Made by a program: the position numbers and the translations under genes | Assembly (NCBI RefSeq): GCF_900107845.1 | Contig: NZ_FNRM01000001.1 | Span: forward strand, 103,747-167,746 | Length of the DNA: 64,000 nucleotides | From: Alkalimonas amylolytica | GTDB lineage: Bacteria > Pseudomonadota > Gammaproteobacteria > Enterobacterales > Alteromonadaceae | Direction of reading: 5' to 3' | Shown: positions 1 to 8,461 of the stretch, piece by piece | How positions within the stretch are numbered: the first letter of the stretch is position 1 | How the letters are laid out: each line of letters begins with the position of its first letter | The notes under the pieces: model-generated | The model's database searches: none | What the model was told of the DNA's origin: nothing | The model's input: only the letters and a program-made list of their open reading frames with translations

Positions 1-80
1 CTTTTTCGCCTTTGGAACAAACGATTTTTTACTTTTGTGATAGAGTAAGGCGCAAAGTACAGGCAACCTCTGATATCGGC

Positions 81-1415
81 ATGCAAAACAAAGACATTTA
101 CACTGTTTCTCGTTTAAACAGCGAAGTCCGTATGGTGCTGGAACAGCAATTTCAGCGCATCTGGTTGCAGGGAGAGGTGTCTAACTTTGTCGCCGCGGCC
201 TCTGGCCACTGGTATTTTTCACTCAAAGACAGCGGCGCTCAGGTCAAAGTCGCCATGTTTCGCCAGAGCAATCGCATGGCCAGCATCAAGCCACAAAATG
301 GCCAGCAGGTGCTGATCAAAGCCCGCATCAGTGTGTACGAGCCGCGCGGCGAATACCAGTTGCTGGCAGAATTGCTGGAAGATGCCGGCAGTGGTGCACT
401 GCAATTGCAGTTTGAACAAGTCAAAGCACGGTTACTGGCCGAGGGCTTCCTGGCCAGTGAACGCAAGCGGCCGTTACCCGCCATGATCCAGCGCTTAGGG
501 GTAGTCACCTCGCCGACCGGCGCGGCAATTCGCGATATTCTTACTGTGCTTAAACGCCGGGCACCGGGTATGCAGGTGATTATTTATCCCAGCCTGGTGC
601 AAGGTGCCAGCGCTGCCGGTCAGCTGTGTCAGGCGCTTAGCCTTGCCTATCAACGCAACGAAGTGGATGCCATTATCATTGGCCGTGGCGGTGGCTCGCT
701 GGAAGATCTCTGGTGCTTTAACGACGAACAACTGGCCCGGCTGGTTGCAAAAAGCCCGGTACCTATTGTCAGCGCCGTTGGTCATGAGATTGATGTCACC
801 ATCAGTGATTTTGTCGCCGATATCCGCGCTGCCACCCCATCGGCCGCCGCCGAGCTGGTCTCCAGCGATCAGTTGCATTTACTGGAGCGGCTGCAGCGAC
901 TGCAGCGGGCTTTGGTGCAGGCGCAGCGCCAGCAGCTGCAGCGCTTTGCGCCCAAAGTAGCACAACTGGCCCAGCGACTGCAGGCCAGGCACCCTTCGAG
1001 GCAACTGCAACAGCAACAACAGCGGCTGGACGAGCTTGGTAGCCAACTGCTGCGCCGCCTGCAACAACGCTTGCAACAACTGGCCCTACAGCAAGCCAGC
1101 CTGAGCCGTCAGCTCAGTGCACTATCACCGGCCAAAAAACTGCAGCAGCATCAACAGCAACTTGCACAGCAACAACGATTGCTTGGCCGCGCGATGCAAC
1201 AGCGGCTGCAGCAGCAACAGCAGCGCTGGCAATTGCTACTGGCCCGGCTGGATACGGTCAGTCCGCTGGCAACGCTGGCGCGTGGCTACAGCATCAGTTT
1301 TGATGAGCAGAACCAGGTGATAACCAACAGCGCCGCATTGGAAAAAGGCCAGTTGGTTCACACCAAACTGGCCCAGGGATCTTTTGTAGCAAGGGTGACC
1401 GCTACCGAGCGTTAA
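81..1415 (+). CDS. xseA: Exodeoxyribonuclease VII large subunit
   Basis: Large subunit of exonuclease VII, which with several small XseB subunits degrades single-stranded DNA to oligonucleotides in the cytoplasm. The 444-residue product has an N-terminal OB-fold (about residues 8-100, including GEVSNF), the central catalytic domain with GRGGGSLEDLW (about 201-211) and GHEIDVTISD (about 234-243), a very glutamine- and leucine-rich coiled coil (about 265-405) and the usual C-terminal LARGYSI segment. The frame is open upstream to a TTG at 12, but family alignment (IYTVSRLN near the N-terminus) favours the ATG at 81. The preceding bases carry no strong ribosome-binding site. Its stop overlaps the convergent amidohydrolase gene by 4 bases. 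The family assignment is firm. Confidence 0.96.
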   Translation: MQNKDIYTVSRLNSEVRMVLEQQFQRIWLQGEVSNFVAAASGHWYFSLKDSGAQVKVAMFRQSNRMASIKPQNGQQVLIKARISVYEPRGEYQLLAELLEDAGSGALQLQFEQVKARLLAEGFLASERKRPLPAMIQRLGVVTSPTGAAIRDILTVLKRRAPGMQVIIYPSLVQGASAAGQLCQALSLAYQRNEVDAIIIGRGGGSLEDLWCFNDEQLARLVAKSPVPIVSAVGHEIDVTISDFVADIRAATPSAAAELVSSDQLHLLERLQRLQRALVQAQRQQLQRFAPKVAQLAQRLQARHPSRQLQQQQQRLDELGSQLLRRLQQRLQQLALQQASLSRQLSALSPAKKLQQHQQQLAQQQRLLGRAMQQRLQQQQQRWQLLLARLDTVSPLATLARGYSISFDEQNQVITNSAALEKGQLVHTKLAQGSFVARVTATER

Positions 1416-2635
1416 TGCGGCTCGGTACTGACCAACTGACCATTGATGATCACCTGGCTGACCTGAGTGGTGTACTCAAAAGGATCGCCGGTATAGAGCA
1501 CCAGATCGGCATCCTTACCAACGGCAATGGAGCCCACCCGCTCATCAATGCCTAAGATGCGGGCCGCATCAATGGTAATCGACGCCAGTGCCACCTCATA
1601 CGGCAGGCCATAAGCCGCGGCAATAGCCGCTTCCCACAGTACCACCCGGGTTTTCGGCACATAACGCTCGTAGCCACTTTGCAAAGCAAACGGAATACCG
1701 GCCTGGTGTAACTTTTGCGCCGTGATAAAGCTGGCATTTTCCAGCTCACCAAACTGCCGGGCCATGGTCGGGTGCAAGATCACCGGCACCTGAGCCGCTT
1801 TAATCGCATCCAGCATCAGATAAGCTTCCGCAGCACCATCCAACACGATACGAATGCCAAACTCTTCGGCAATCCTCAGCGCCGACTGCATATCCTGTTC
1901 CCGATAGGCGGTGATCAGCAAAGGTGTACTGCCATTCAACACGCCAACCAGAGCCTCCAGTTCCAGATCGCGACTCGGCGCTTTGCCTTCCTGCGCTTCT
2001 TGCTGCTTTTGCTGATACTCCTGCGCCCGGATCAATTGCTGTCGCAGCATGGCAATTTGCTTCGAGCGGGTGCCCGGGCTGCGGTTTTCTGCACCAAAGG
2101 CACCAGGACCAAGCTGGGCGGCAATCATCGCCAATGGTTGCATCATGCCATCATCAACATGATTACCATGGCTTTTGCGCACCATAGTCTGGCCGGAAAT
2201 CAGTGCACCCGGGCCGTGACCAGTATGAAAGGTGGTCACACCAAGGCTGCGCACCCAGTCCACCAGACGTTCGCGGGCATTAAACGCATCCAGAGCGCGC
2301 AGTTGCGGCTGCATGGCGGCCGAGGTTTCCAGTTGATCCTGATCGTGCGGCTGGTTTAGATAACCGGCCAGGCCAACCACAGTGCGGGCATCTATCAGAC
2401 CCGGTGTGACCACGGCCGCTTGCAAGGTTTTGGCACCAGCCGGCAAACGCAGCTGGCTCTGACGACCGACCTGACGTATTTTGCCATCTTCGACCACAAT
2501 AGCGCCTGCTTCAATCACCGGGCCAGCCTGGGTATAAATCCGCTCTGCCAGCACCACCAGCGTTTCCGCCTGAAGATTAGCAGCCACCAGGCTCAGACCC
2601 AGCAAGTAGCTTGTTTTTTTCAATGCACCTTTCAT
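1412..2635 (-). CDS. Exported amidohydrolase-like protein lacking metal ligands
   Basis: A 407-residue member of the imidazolonepropionase-like amidohydrolase superfamily with an N-terminal signal peptide (residues 1-23, ending LQAE). The fold markers are clear: a beta-sandwich start (AGAIVVEDGKIRQVG), TPGLIDA, and a C-terminal VGSIAVGKDADLVLYTGDP. The HxH metal motif after GLIDA is replaced by R84-T-V86 (DARTVVGL). The late Asp normally found in a HTDD-like motif is also gone; LQSGYE occupies that place. Binuclear-metal hydrolysis therefore looks unlikely, although two His-containing segments (FHTGHGPG, ILHPTMAR) remain. It follows the intact amidohydrolase upstream with an ATGA overlap, so the two are translationally coupled and may form a heteromeric complex (inference). 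The substrate is unknown. Confidence 0.85.
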   Translation of the reverse strand: MKGALKKTSYLLGLSLVAANLQAETLVVLAERIYTQAGPVIEAGAIVVEDGKIRQVGRQSQLRLPAGAKTLQAAVVTPGLIDARTVVGLAGYLNQPHDQDQLETSAAMQPQLRALDAFNARERLVDWVRSLGVTTFHTGHGPGALISGQTMVRKSHGNHVDDGMMQPLAMIAAQLGPGAFGAENRSPGTRSKQIAMLRQQLIRAQEYQQKQQEAQEGKAPSRDLELEALVGVLNGSTPLLITAYREQDMQSALRIAEEFGIRIVLDGAAEAYLMLDAIKAAQVPVILHPTMARQFGELENASFITAQKLHQAGIPFALQSGYERYVPKTRVVLWEAAIAAAYGLPYEVALASITIDAARILGIDERVGSIAVGKDADLVLYTGDPFEYTTQVSQVIINGQLVSTEPH

Positions 2636-3909
2636 TGTGCTGCCTCCAACTGCAGTACCTCACTGGCCACCTGATCACGACCGGCCCCATAACCGCCGGT
2701 AGCAAAGAGTGCCTGCTCAGGATCTGCCAGATCAAACACTTTCACACCCTCGACCCAGGTTTGCTCCACCCGGGTATAGACACTGAGTGGATCACCGCTC
2801 AGCACAATGAAATCAGCGTCTTTGCCAACCGTCAGGCTGCCGACTCTATCTTGCAAGTCCAGCATTTTGGCGCCATTTAACGTGACTGACCGCAGCGCTG
2901 TGTCTCTGTCCAGACCAAATCGCACGCCCATAGCAGCAGAGCGCAGGAATAAACGCGAATCGGTAATAGGATCGTCGGTATGATAGGCCAGCAACACCCC
3001 TGCATCGGCTAATACCTTGCCGTTATCCGGCAGTAAGTTCATGACTTCCAGTTTACCACCAGGGCTGTCGATATGAATGATGGAAGCCGCCACGCCAGCT
3101 TTGGCAATGGCATCGGCGACCAAAGCACCTTCACTGACATGATGCAACACTACCCGGAAATTAAACTCATCCGCCAGCCGCAACACCGTCAGGACGTCGT
3201 CGTGGCGATGGGTGTGATGGTGCACGATGCGCTCACCGGCGAACACTTCGCACAAGGCATCGTGACCGATATGACGAGGTGGCGGCGAATCGCTGCCTTT
3301 TTTATCGCAGTACTCTTTGGCCGCCACCAATTGGGCGCGCATCAAAGCAGCCGCTTTGCCACGGGTGCCAGGAAAAGGCGAAGCGCGCAGTGGATTGGTG
3401 CCATTGGCCATTTTAATGCCGCCAGCCATCGCCCCCGACTCGGTTCGAATGGCCAGAGCTTCAACACTGCTGCCATTGCGTAATTTTAGATAATTGGTCT
3501 GGCCGCTCAGTAAATGGCCGGAGCCTGGCATCACATTGACGGTGGTGATGCCACCGGCTTTGGCTTTCATCAAACCGGCGTGGCGGCTGTTGATGGAGTC
3601 CAGCGCCCGCACATCCGGCTGAATAGGTGCGCTGCTGTCGGCACCAGCTACCTGACCGATGTGCGAATGCGTATCCACCAGGCCTGGCATAATGATTTTG
3701 CCATCCATACGGTGGATGCTGGCAGCCGCCGGGATCGGTACATTGGCGCCAATGGCACTAATGCGGCCATCTTGCACCAACAGAGTGCCATTTGGAATAG
3801 CCGGACCATCGATAGGCAGTAAGGTGGCACCAACAAAGGCTTGCAGCCCTTGCTGGGCATGCAGCGAAGCTGTCAGGCAACTAAGCAGCAGTACGACAAT
3901 TTTCCGCAT
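2632..3909 (-). CDS. Exported metal-dependent amidohydrolase
   Basis: A 425-residue amidohydrolase with a signal peptide (about residues 1-19, LTASLHAQ), so probably periplasmic. The metal site looks intact: PGLVDTHSHIG gives HxH at residues 81-83, a His-rich segment HHHTHRHDD follows, then VVLHH, IIHID, and the late Asp in YHTDDPITD. The C-terminus has the typical VGSLTVGKDADFIVLSGDP. This is the imidazolonepropionase-like group, whose members cleave cyclic amides or peptides; no substrate can be named from sequence. It is the first gene of a two-gene unit, and its last bases overlap the start of the ligand-less paralogue. The ribosome-binding region TAGGAGG lies about 25 bases upstream, so a later start is possible but would remove the signal peptide. 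Confidence 0.92.
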   Translation of the reverse strand: MRKIVVLLLSCLTASLHAQQGLQAFVGATLLPIDGPAIPNGTLLVQDGRISAIGANVPIPAAASIHRMDGKIIMPGLVDTHSHIGQVAGADSSAPIQPDVRALDSINSRHAGLMKAKAGGITTVNVMPGSGHLLSGQTNYLKLRNGSSVEALAIRTESGAMAGGIKMANGTNPLRASPFPGTRGKAAALMRAQLVAAKEYCDKKGSDSPPPRHIGHDALCEVFAGERIVHHHTHRHDDVLTVLRLADEFNFRVVLHHVSEGALVADAIAKAGVAASIIHIDSPGGKLEVMNLLPDNGKVLADAGVLLAYHTDDPITDSRLFLRSAAMGVRFGLDRDTALRSVTLNGAKMLDLQDRVGSLTVGKDADFIVLSGDPLSVYTRVEQTWVEGVKVFDLADPEQALFATGGYGAGRDQVASEVLQLEAAQ

Positions 3910-4014
3910 GAAACAGGCCTTTTATTATTGTAGGAGGGTTCAGCATAAGCAGGGACCTGGGTGGGCACAAGCAGCATCTGTCCTGAAAACGGAGCGGGGT
4001 ATCGCAAACGCAGC

Positions 4015-4036
4015 GCGGGCAGCACAAGCTGCCCGC
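4015..4036. terminator. GC-rich hairpin after the RND permease gene
   Basis: Perfect 9-bp stem (GCGGGCAGC / GCTGCCCGC) with an ACAA loop, starting a few bases past the RND permease stop codon. A T-rich tract (TTTATTTT) follows on the plus strand only; on the minus strand, which carries the gene, there is no U-tract. It may stop or stabilise the efflux mRNA, but as an intrinsic terminator for that operon it is imperfect. Confidence 0.35.
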
Positions 4037-4042
4037 TTTATT

Positions 4043-7000
4043 TTAGGCTTCGTAGGCAGCCGGGCTGCCAAAAAGCCGGCGTTTGAGTGCCCTGAAAGGA
4101 CGTTTCATATCCTCCAGAATCAGATACAAACAAGGCACCAGCACCAGCGTGATTAAAGTGGCAAACAACACCGCAAAGCTTAATGATACCGCCATTGGGA
4201 TGACAAACTGTGCTTGCAGGCTGGTTTCAAACATAATCGGCACCAAACCAAAAAAGGTAGTCAGTGAGGTCAACAAAATGGCGCGAAAACGCATTTTACC
4301 GGCCCGCACCACCGAGTCTGCCAGTGATAAACCTTCCCGCCGCGACTGATTGACGTAATCGGTTAGTACCAAACTGTCGTTGATCACCACCCCGGCGGCG
4401 GCAATCATGCCGAAGAAGGAAAACAGCGACAAATTCATCCCCAGCACAAAGTGCGCCAATACGGCACCAATCATACCGAACGGGATCACCGACATCACAA
4501 TCAGCGGCTGGCTGTAGCTTTTCAGCGGAATGGCCAATAAAATATAAACCATCAGCAAGCCAGCAATCATATACAGGAACATCTGATCGCGCTGCCGCTG
4601 CTGCTCTTCAATCTGGCCGCCCAGCTCCGTCCGTACGCCAGGGAAGCGCTCTAACAATTCTGGCATCACTTCAGAGCGTACCAGTCGTACCACCTCCGAC
4701 GTGGTGACCTGAGCCTGATCAACATTGGCCGAAACCCGCACAGTTCGAAAACCATTCTCGCGGTTAATACGGGAAATCCCGGGTGTTTCGACCAGCTCAG
4801 CGACATCACCAAGCAGTACAAAGTCACCGGATGGCAAGCGAACCTTGCTGTAATCCAGCGCCGCGATTTGCTCGCGTTGCAAGCGTGGGTAACGCACCAT
4901 CACCCGCACCTCATCACCATCACGGATCATGCGCTGCGCTTCCAGGCCGTAAAAACCAGAGCCAACCTGCGCAGCTAAATCGGCTGGCGTTAAGCCCAGC
5001 TGATACGCCACCGGCTTTAACTGTAAATTCAGTTCTTTGCCAGCAGAGTCAATGGTGGAACTTAAATCAAACACGCCAGGAATTTTGGCCAGATCCGCAA
5101 TCAAGGCAAGGCCTGCCTGGTTCAACTGATCAATATCACGGCCAAACAAGCGGTATTCCAGATTGTTCTGTCCGCCCATGGTCATGACATCATCCTGCAC
5201 CCGGATCAGCCGCACACCCGGTAGCTCTGGCATGTTCTCCCGCCAGCGCCGTGATAAGGTAAAAGCATTGAAAGGCCGATCATCCTCAGCCACTAGCGTA
5301 ACCACTACCTGGCCGCTGGTTTGACTGTTTAAAAAAGCAAATACATCCTGCACCAATGGCTTACCGGTTTCTTCCCGAACCCGCTGTTCCTGCTGGTAAA
5401 TCATGGCTTCAATCGCCAGTAAGCTTTCCAGCGTTTGCTGCTCGGAGGCGTTTTGGTGCATTTCAAAGCGGATTTGCGGATAATCGTGTGGTACCGGCGG
5501 CATCATCACCACCCGCAGATGATTGGACGCCATCAGCGCAATGCTGACCATCAACAAGGCGACAAAGGCCGCCAGAGTCGCATAACGATGGCTGATGCAG
5601 CGCTGTAAAAAAGGCTGATAGCGTTGTTCAATAAAGTACTGGAAGCGTTGCTGGAAGCGGCTGCGCCAGTGCTCTTTGGCCAAGGGTTTGATTTTGCTGT
5701 GCGCCAAATGCGCCGGTAAAATCAGTTTGGACTCGATCAGGCTAAAGATCAGACAAAGCACCACCACAATGGAAATGTTACGGAACTCATTCGACTCCAT
5801 ACCCTGGGCAAACATGAAGGGGGCAAACACGGCGATGGTGGTCAAGACACCGAAGGTGGCCGGGGTGGCGACCCGTCGGGCACCACGTACGATGTTATCG
5901 ACACTGTGGCCCTTTTGTTCTGTCTCGTGATAAGCACTCTCCCCTATCACAATGGCATCATCCACCACGATACCCAGCACCATGATAAAGGCAAACAGAG
6001 TCACGATGTTGATGGTAACACCGGCAAACGGCATCAGCCAGATGGCACCTAAAAAGGCGATCGGTAAACCCAGCATCACCCAAAAGGCGACCTTGACCCG
6101 CAAAAACAGCATCAGCATTAAGAATACCAGTACCGAGCCCTGCAACAGGTTGCTCCACATCATGTTGAGACGGCCATTCAGGTAATAGGTCATATCGACC
6201 AGTGCATCCAGTTGATACCCTTCCGGCAATTGTTCATTTTTAAACGCAATGTACTGATGCACACTGCGGGCCACATCCGGTAAGGATTGGGTACTGGAAG
6301 CCTCAATCTGCAAAAAGGCAGCATTTTTGCCATTGCTGCGCATGTAGTTGACCCGTTCTTCGAAACCATCATAGATGCTGGCAATATCGCCCAACAATAC
6401 CCGCTCGCCCTGAGGTCCCAAAATGACCGGAATACGGGCAAATTCGTCCGCCCGGTAAGCACGTTGCTCCGAGCGGATGGTGATCATGCCGGACTCACTG
6501 CGGATCATACCGGCCGACAAATTATCGGAATAATTACGAATGGAACGGCTGACATCCTGCAAGCTCAGGTTATAGCGCTGCAGCGTTTCCGGCGAGATTT
6601 CCACCGCCACTTCCCAGGCTGGCATCGAGTTGAAATTGACAAAGTTGATCTGATCCAGCAGCAACAGCTCGTTTTGGATTTCACGTCCAAGTGCTTTTAG
6701 CTCCAGTGAATCCTCACTGCCGGTCAGCACCAGCTCGACCGCTTGCTGACGCCACTCAACCTGGTAAATCGTCAGTGGCTCCATGCCTGCCGGGAAAGTA
6801 CCGATAGAGTCGACCCGCAGCTTGATTTGATCCAACCGGCTGCTGATGTCCTCGCCCACTTCCAGCTCAACGCTGATGCGCCCGGCTCCACGCCAGGCAA
6901 AACTGCGCACCCGTTTAATGCCCTCAATATCTTGCAAGGCCTCCTCGATTTTAATCAGGATGCCTTCTTCAATCTCCTGCGGTGCGGCGCCCCGAAAGGT

Positions 7001-7168
7001 GGCGTTGATATGAACGTAGTTCACTTCTACTTGCGGAAACATCTGCCGTTGAATGCTGTTGTAGGTGACAAAGCCCATCACCAAAATAAATACCATCATC
7101 AGATTGGCAGCGACTGGATTATTGGCAAACCAGGCAATAATACCCCGTTTCGGATCGATGTAATCCAT
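4043..7168 (-). CDS. RND efflux transporter, inner-membrane permease (HAE1-type)
   Basis: A 1041-residue AcrB-like proton-driven pump subunit, the normal length for the family. Visible features are the first membrane helix (about residues 16-35), two large periplasmic loops, and the duplicated 12-helix arrangement. TM4 carries the proton-relay pair DD in VLGIVVDDAIVIGES, and the second half has AAAGVVINDSLVLTDY. HAE1-type pumps export hydrophobic drugs, dyes or detergents; the heavy-metal (HME) class is not suggested. It begins 3 bases after the adaptor gene ends, so the two form one operon. No outer-membrane TolC-type gene is nearby, so the pump probably uses a TolC encoded elsewhere (inference). 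Confidence 0.95.
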   Translation of the reverse strand: MDYIDPKRGIIAWFANNPVAANLMMVFILVMGFVTYNSIQRQMFPQVEVNYVHINATFRGAAPQEIEEGILIKIEEALQDIEGIKRVRSFAWRGAGRISVELEVGEDISSRLDQIKLRVDSIGTFPAGMEPLTIYQVEWRQQAVELVLTGSEDSLELKALGREIQNELLLLDQINFVNFNSMPAWEVAVEISPETLQRYNLSLQDVSRSIRNYSDNLSAGMIRSESGMITIRSEQRAYRADEFARIPVILGPQGERVLLGDIASIYDGFEERVNYMRSNGKNAAFLQIEASSTQSLPDVARSVHQYIAFKNEQLPEGYQLDALVDMTYYLNGRLNMMWSNLLQGSVLVFLMLMLFLRVKVAFWVMLGLPIAFLGAIWLMPFAGVTINIVTLFAFIMVLGIVVDDAIVIGESAYHETEQKGHSVDNIVRGARRVATPATFGVLTTIAVFAPFMFAQGMESNEFRNISIVVVLCLIFSLIESKLILPAHLAHSKIKPLAKEHWRSRFQQRFQYFIEQRYQPFLQRCISHRYATLAAFVALLMVSIALMASNHLRVVMMPPVPHDYPQIRFEMHQNASEQQTLESLLAIEAMIYQQEQRVREETGKPLVQDVFAFLNSQTSGQVVVTLVAEDDRPFNAFTLSRRWRENMPELPGVRLIRVQDDVMTMGGQNNLEYRLFGRDIDQLNQAGLALIADLAKIPGVFDLSSTIDSAGKELNLQLKPVAYQLGLTPADLAAQVGSGFYGLEAQRMIRDGDEVRVMVRYPRLQREQIAALDYSKVRLPSGDFVLLGDVAELVETPGISRINRENGFRTVRVSANVDQAQVTTSEVVRLVRSEVMPELLERFPGVRTELGGQIEEQQRQRDQMFLYMIAGLLMVYILLAIPLKSYSQPLIVMSVIPFGMIGAVLAHFVLGMNLSLFSFFGMIAAAGVVINDSLVLTDYVNQSRREGLSLADSVVRAGKMRFRAILLTSLTTFFGLVPIMFETSLQAQFVIPMAVSLSFAVLFATLITLVLVPCLYLILEDMKRPFRALKRRLFGSPAAYEA

Positions 7169-7171
7169 GCG

Positions 7172-8317
7172 TTACTCCACCTTCGCCAGTTCACTGCCAT
7201 TAATGTCGGTACGCACCTGCATGCCCGGCTGCGGAAAACTGGGTGCCAGCAACACCAGCTTGTCACCGGCTTGCAGGCCTTGCTCAATCAACACGCTTTT
7301 GCCTTCCTGCCGTACCACCTGCACCGGCTGACGGCGCAGGGTATTGTCTTCATTCAGTAACCACACTTGTTGGTTTTGTACCGAGTCCTGCGGCACTTCA
7401 AACAAAGCCGGATGCGTTTGGCCAGACAGCACCACTTCGACGTAGTGACCAAAACGCAGCACCGGCTGCGCCGAGTTCAGGCTGTAGGGATCATCCACCT
7501 GTACTACCAGGTGCCCCATACGGGTCTGACCGTGGATGACCCCTAAATCACGTACCACTTCAGCACGGCGCAAATGACCTTCGAACTGCACTTCGGCTGG
7601 AATCCCAGCCACCGGCTGCGGTAAAAAGCGGGCGTCGAAACCAGCTACCGGTACATGGATTTCGGCCTGCTCGACACTGTATATCTCCCCCAAAGCCGTT
7701 GCTGCGGACACTACCTGACCAAGACCGACACTGCGGCTCACCACCAACGCATCGTACGGTGCGACAATTTGGGTACGCTCCAGATCACGCTTGGCCTTTT
7801 GCAAAGCGGCCTGGGCCGACTTCACGCCGGCCTCGGCGCTGTGCAACTGCGGCTTACGCAATCCCAAAGCGGAGACCTCGCCAGGTGATAGGTGACGAAG
7901 CTCCTGCTCAGCGACCCGCGCCAGGGCTTTTTCCTGTTCCAGTGCTGCATAGGCGGCGGCCACGGCAGCTTCTGCCGAGAGCACGGCAGCCTGATAATCG
8001 GCATCATCCAACTGCGCCATGACTTCGCCTTTGGCAATGACGCCGCCGGCAACAAAACTGGGGTGAATAGCAATGATGCGGCCCGATACTTCAGGCGTTA
8101 AGCGGGTTTTTTCTTTCGGCTGCACCTCACCAAACACTCGCACTTCAAAACGGTGCGCTCTTGGTTGCAGCGTTTGGGTGCTGACCAAAGGGGCTTGCAC
8201 CCGTTCGGCATCAGCCTCGACAGACTTTGGTGCAGTACTAACAATGGCAACTACCAGAACGATGCCAAGCAGCAACACCCCGACAGCAATGGCAACTTTG
8301 GTCCATAAGCTCATCAT
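7172..8317 (-). CDS. RND efflux periplasmic adaptor (membrane fusion protein)
   Basis: A 381-residue MFP/HlyD-like adaptor that links the RND permease to an outer-membrane channel. There is an N-terminal membrane anchor (about residues 6-27, rich in Val, Leu and Ile) and no lipobox. A lipoyl-type half motif (KTRLTPEVSGRIIAIHPSF), an alpha-hairpin rich in Ala, Glu and Gln (about 110-175), the second lipoyl half (RTQIVAPYDALVVSRSVGLGQVV) and a beta-barrel follow. The start MMS has AGGA just upstream; either Met could be used. It is the first gene of the efflux operon. An unusual inverted repeat lies about 95-130 bases upstream, in the only space that could hold the promoter. Confidence 0.93.
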   Translation of the reverse strand: MMSLWTKVAIAVGVLLLGIVLVVAIVSTAPKSVEADAERVQAPLVSTQTLQPRAHRFEVRVFGEVQPKEKTRLTPEVSGRIIAIHPSFVAGGVIAKGEVMAQLDDADYQAAVLSAEAAVAAAYAALEQEKALARVAEQELRHLSPGEVSALGLRKPQLHSAEAGVKSAQAALQKAKRDLERTQIVAPYDALVVSRSVGLGQVVSAATALGEIYSVEQAEIHVPVAGFDARFLPQPVAGIPAEVQFEGHLRRAEVVRDLGVIHGQTRMGHLVVQVDDPYSLNSAQPVLRFGHYVEVVLSGQTHPALFEVPQDSVQNQQVWLLNEDNTLRRQPVQVVRQEGKSVLIEQGLQAGDKLVLLAPSFPQPGMQVRTDINGSELAKVE

Positions 8318-8411
8318 AGCTTCCTTATACGAGCAAAAATTACCCTATAAAGTAGCAGATAGCCGGGCATGGCGATAATGAAGAAGTGTTAACTTTTATG
8401 AAGGCTGAAAC

Positions 8412-8444
8412 ACTTTGTTGCAACTGGCTGAGTTGCAACAAAGT
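8412..8444. repeat. 14-bp perfect inverted repeat between der and the RND operon
   Basis: Two 14-base arms (ACTTTGTTGCAACT and its complement) around a GGCTG loop. Each arm itself contains the 8-base palindrome GTTGCAAC. No T-run follows on either strand, so a simple intrinsic terminator is doubtful. It lies just past the der stop codon and upstream of the efflux operon, where a repressor operator would be expected. The role is inferred. Confidence 0.55.
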
Positions 8445-8461
8445 CTGCCAATAAGCACTCG

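Noticed and set aside
1715-2359. Long plus-strand open frame (214 residues) opposite the amidohydrolase gene
   Set aside because: Antisense shadow with no domain pattern and no ribosome-binding site; the minus-strand gene is clear.
6743-7360. Plus-strand open frame of 205 residues opposite the RND genes
   Set aside because: Spans the junction of two well-supported minus-strand genes and has no protein-like features.
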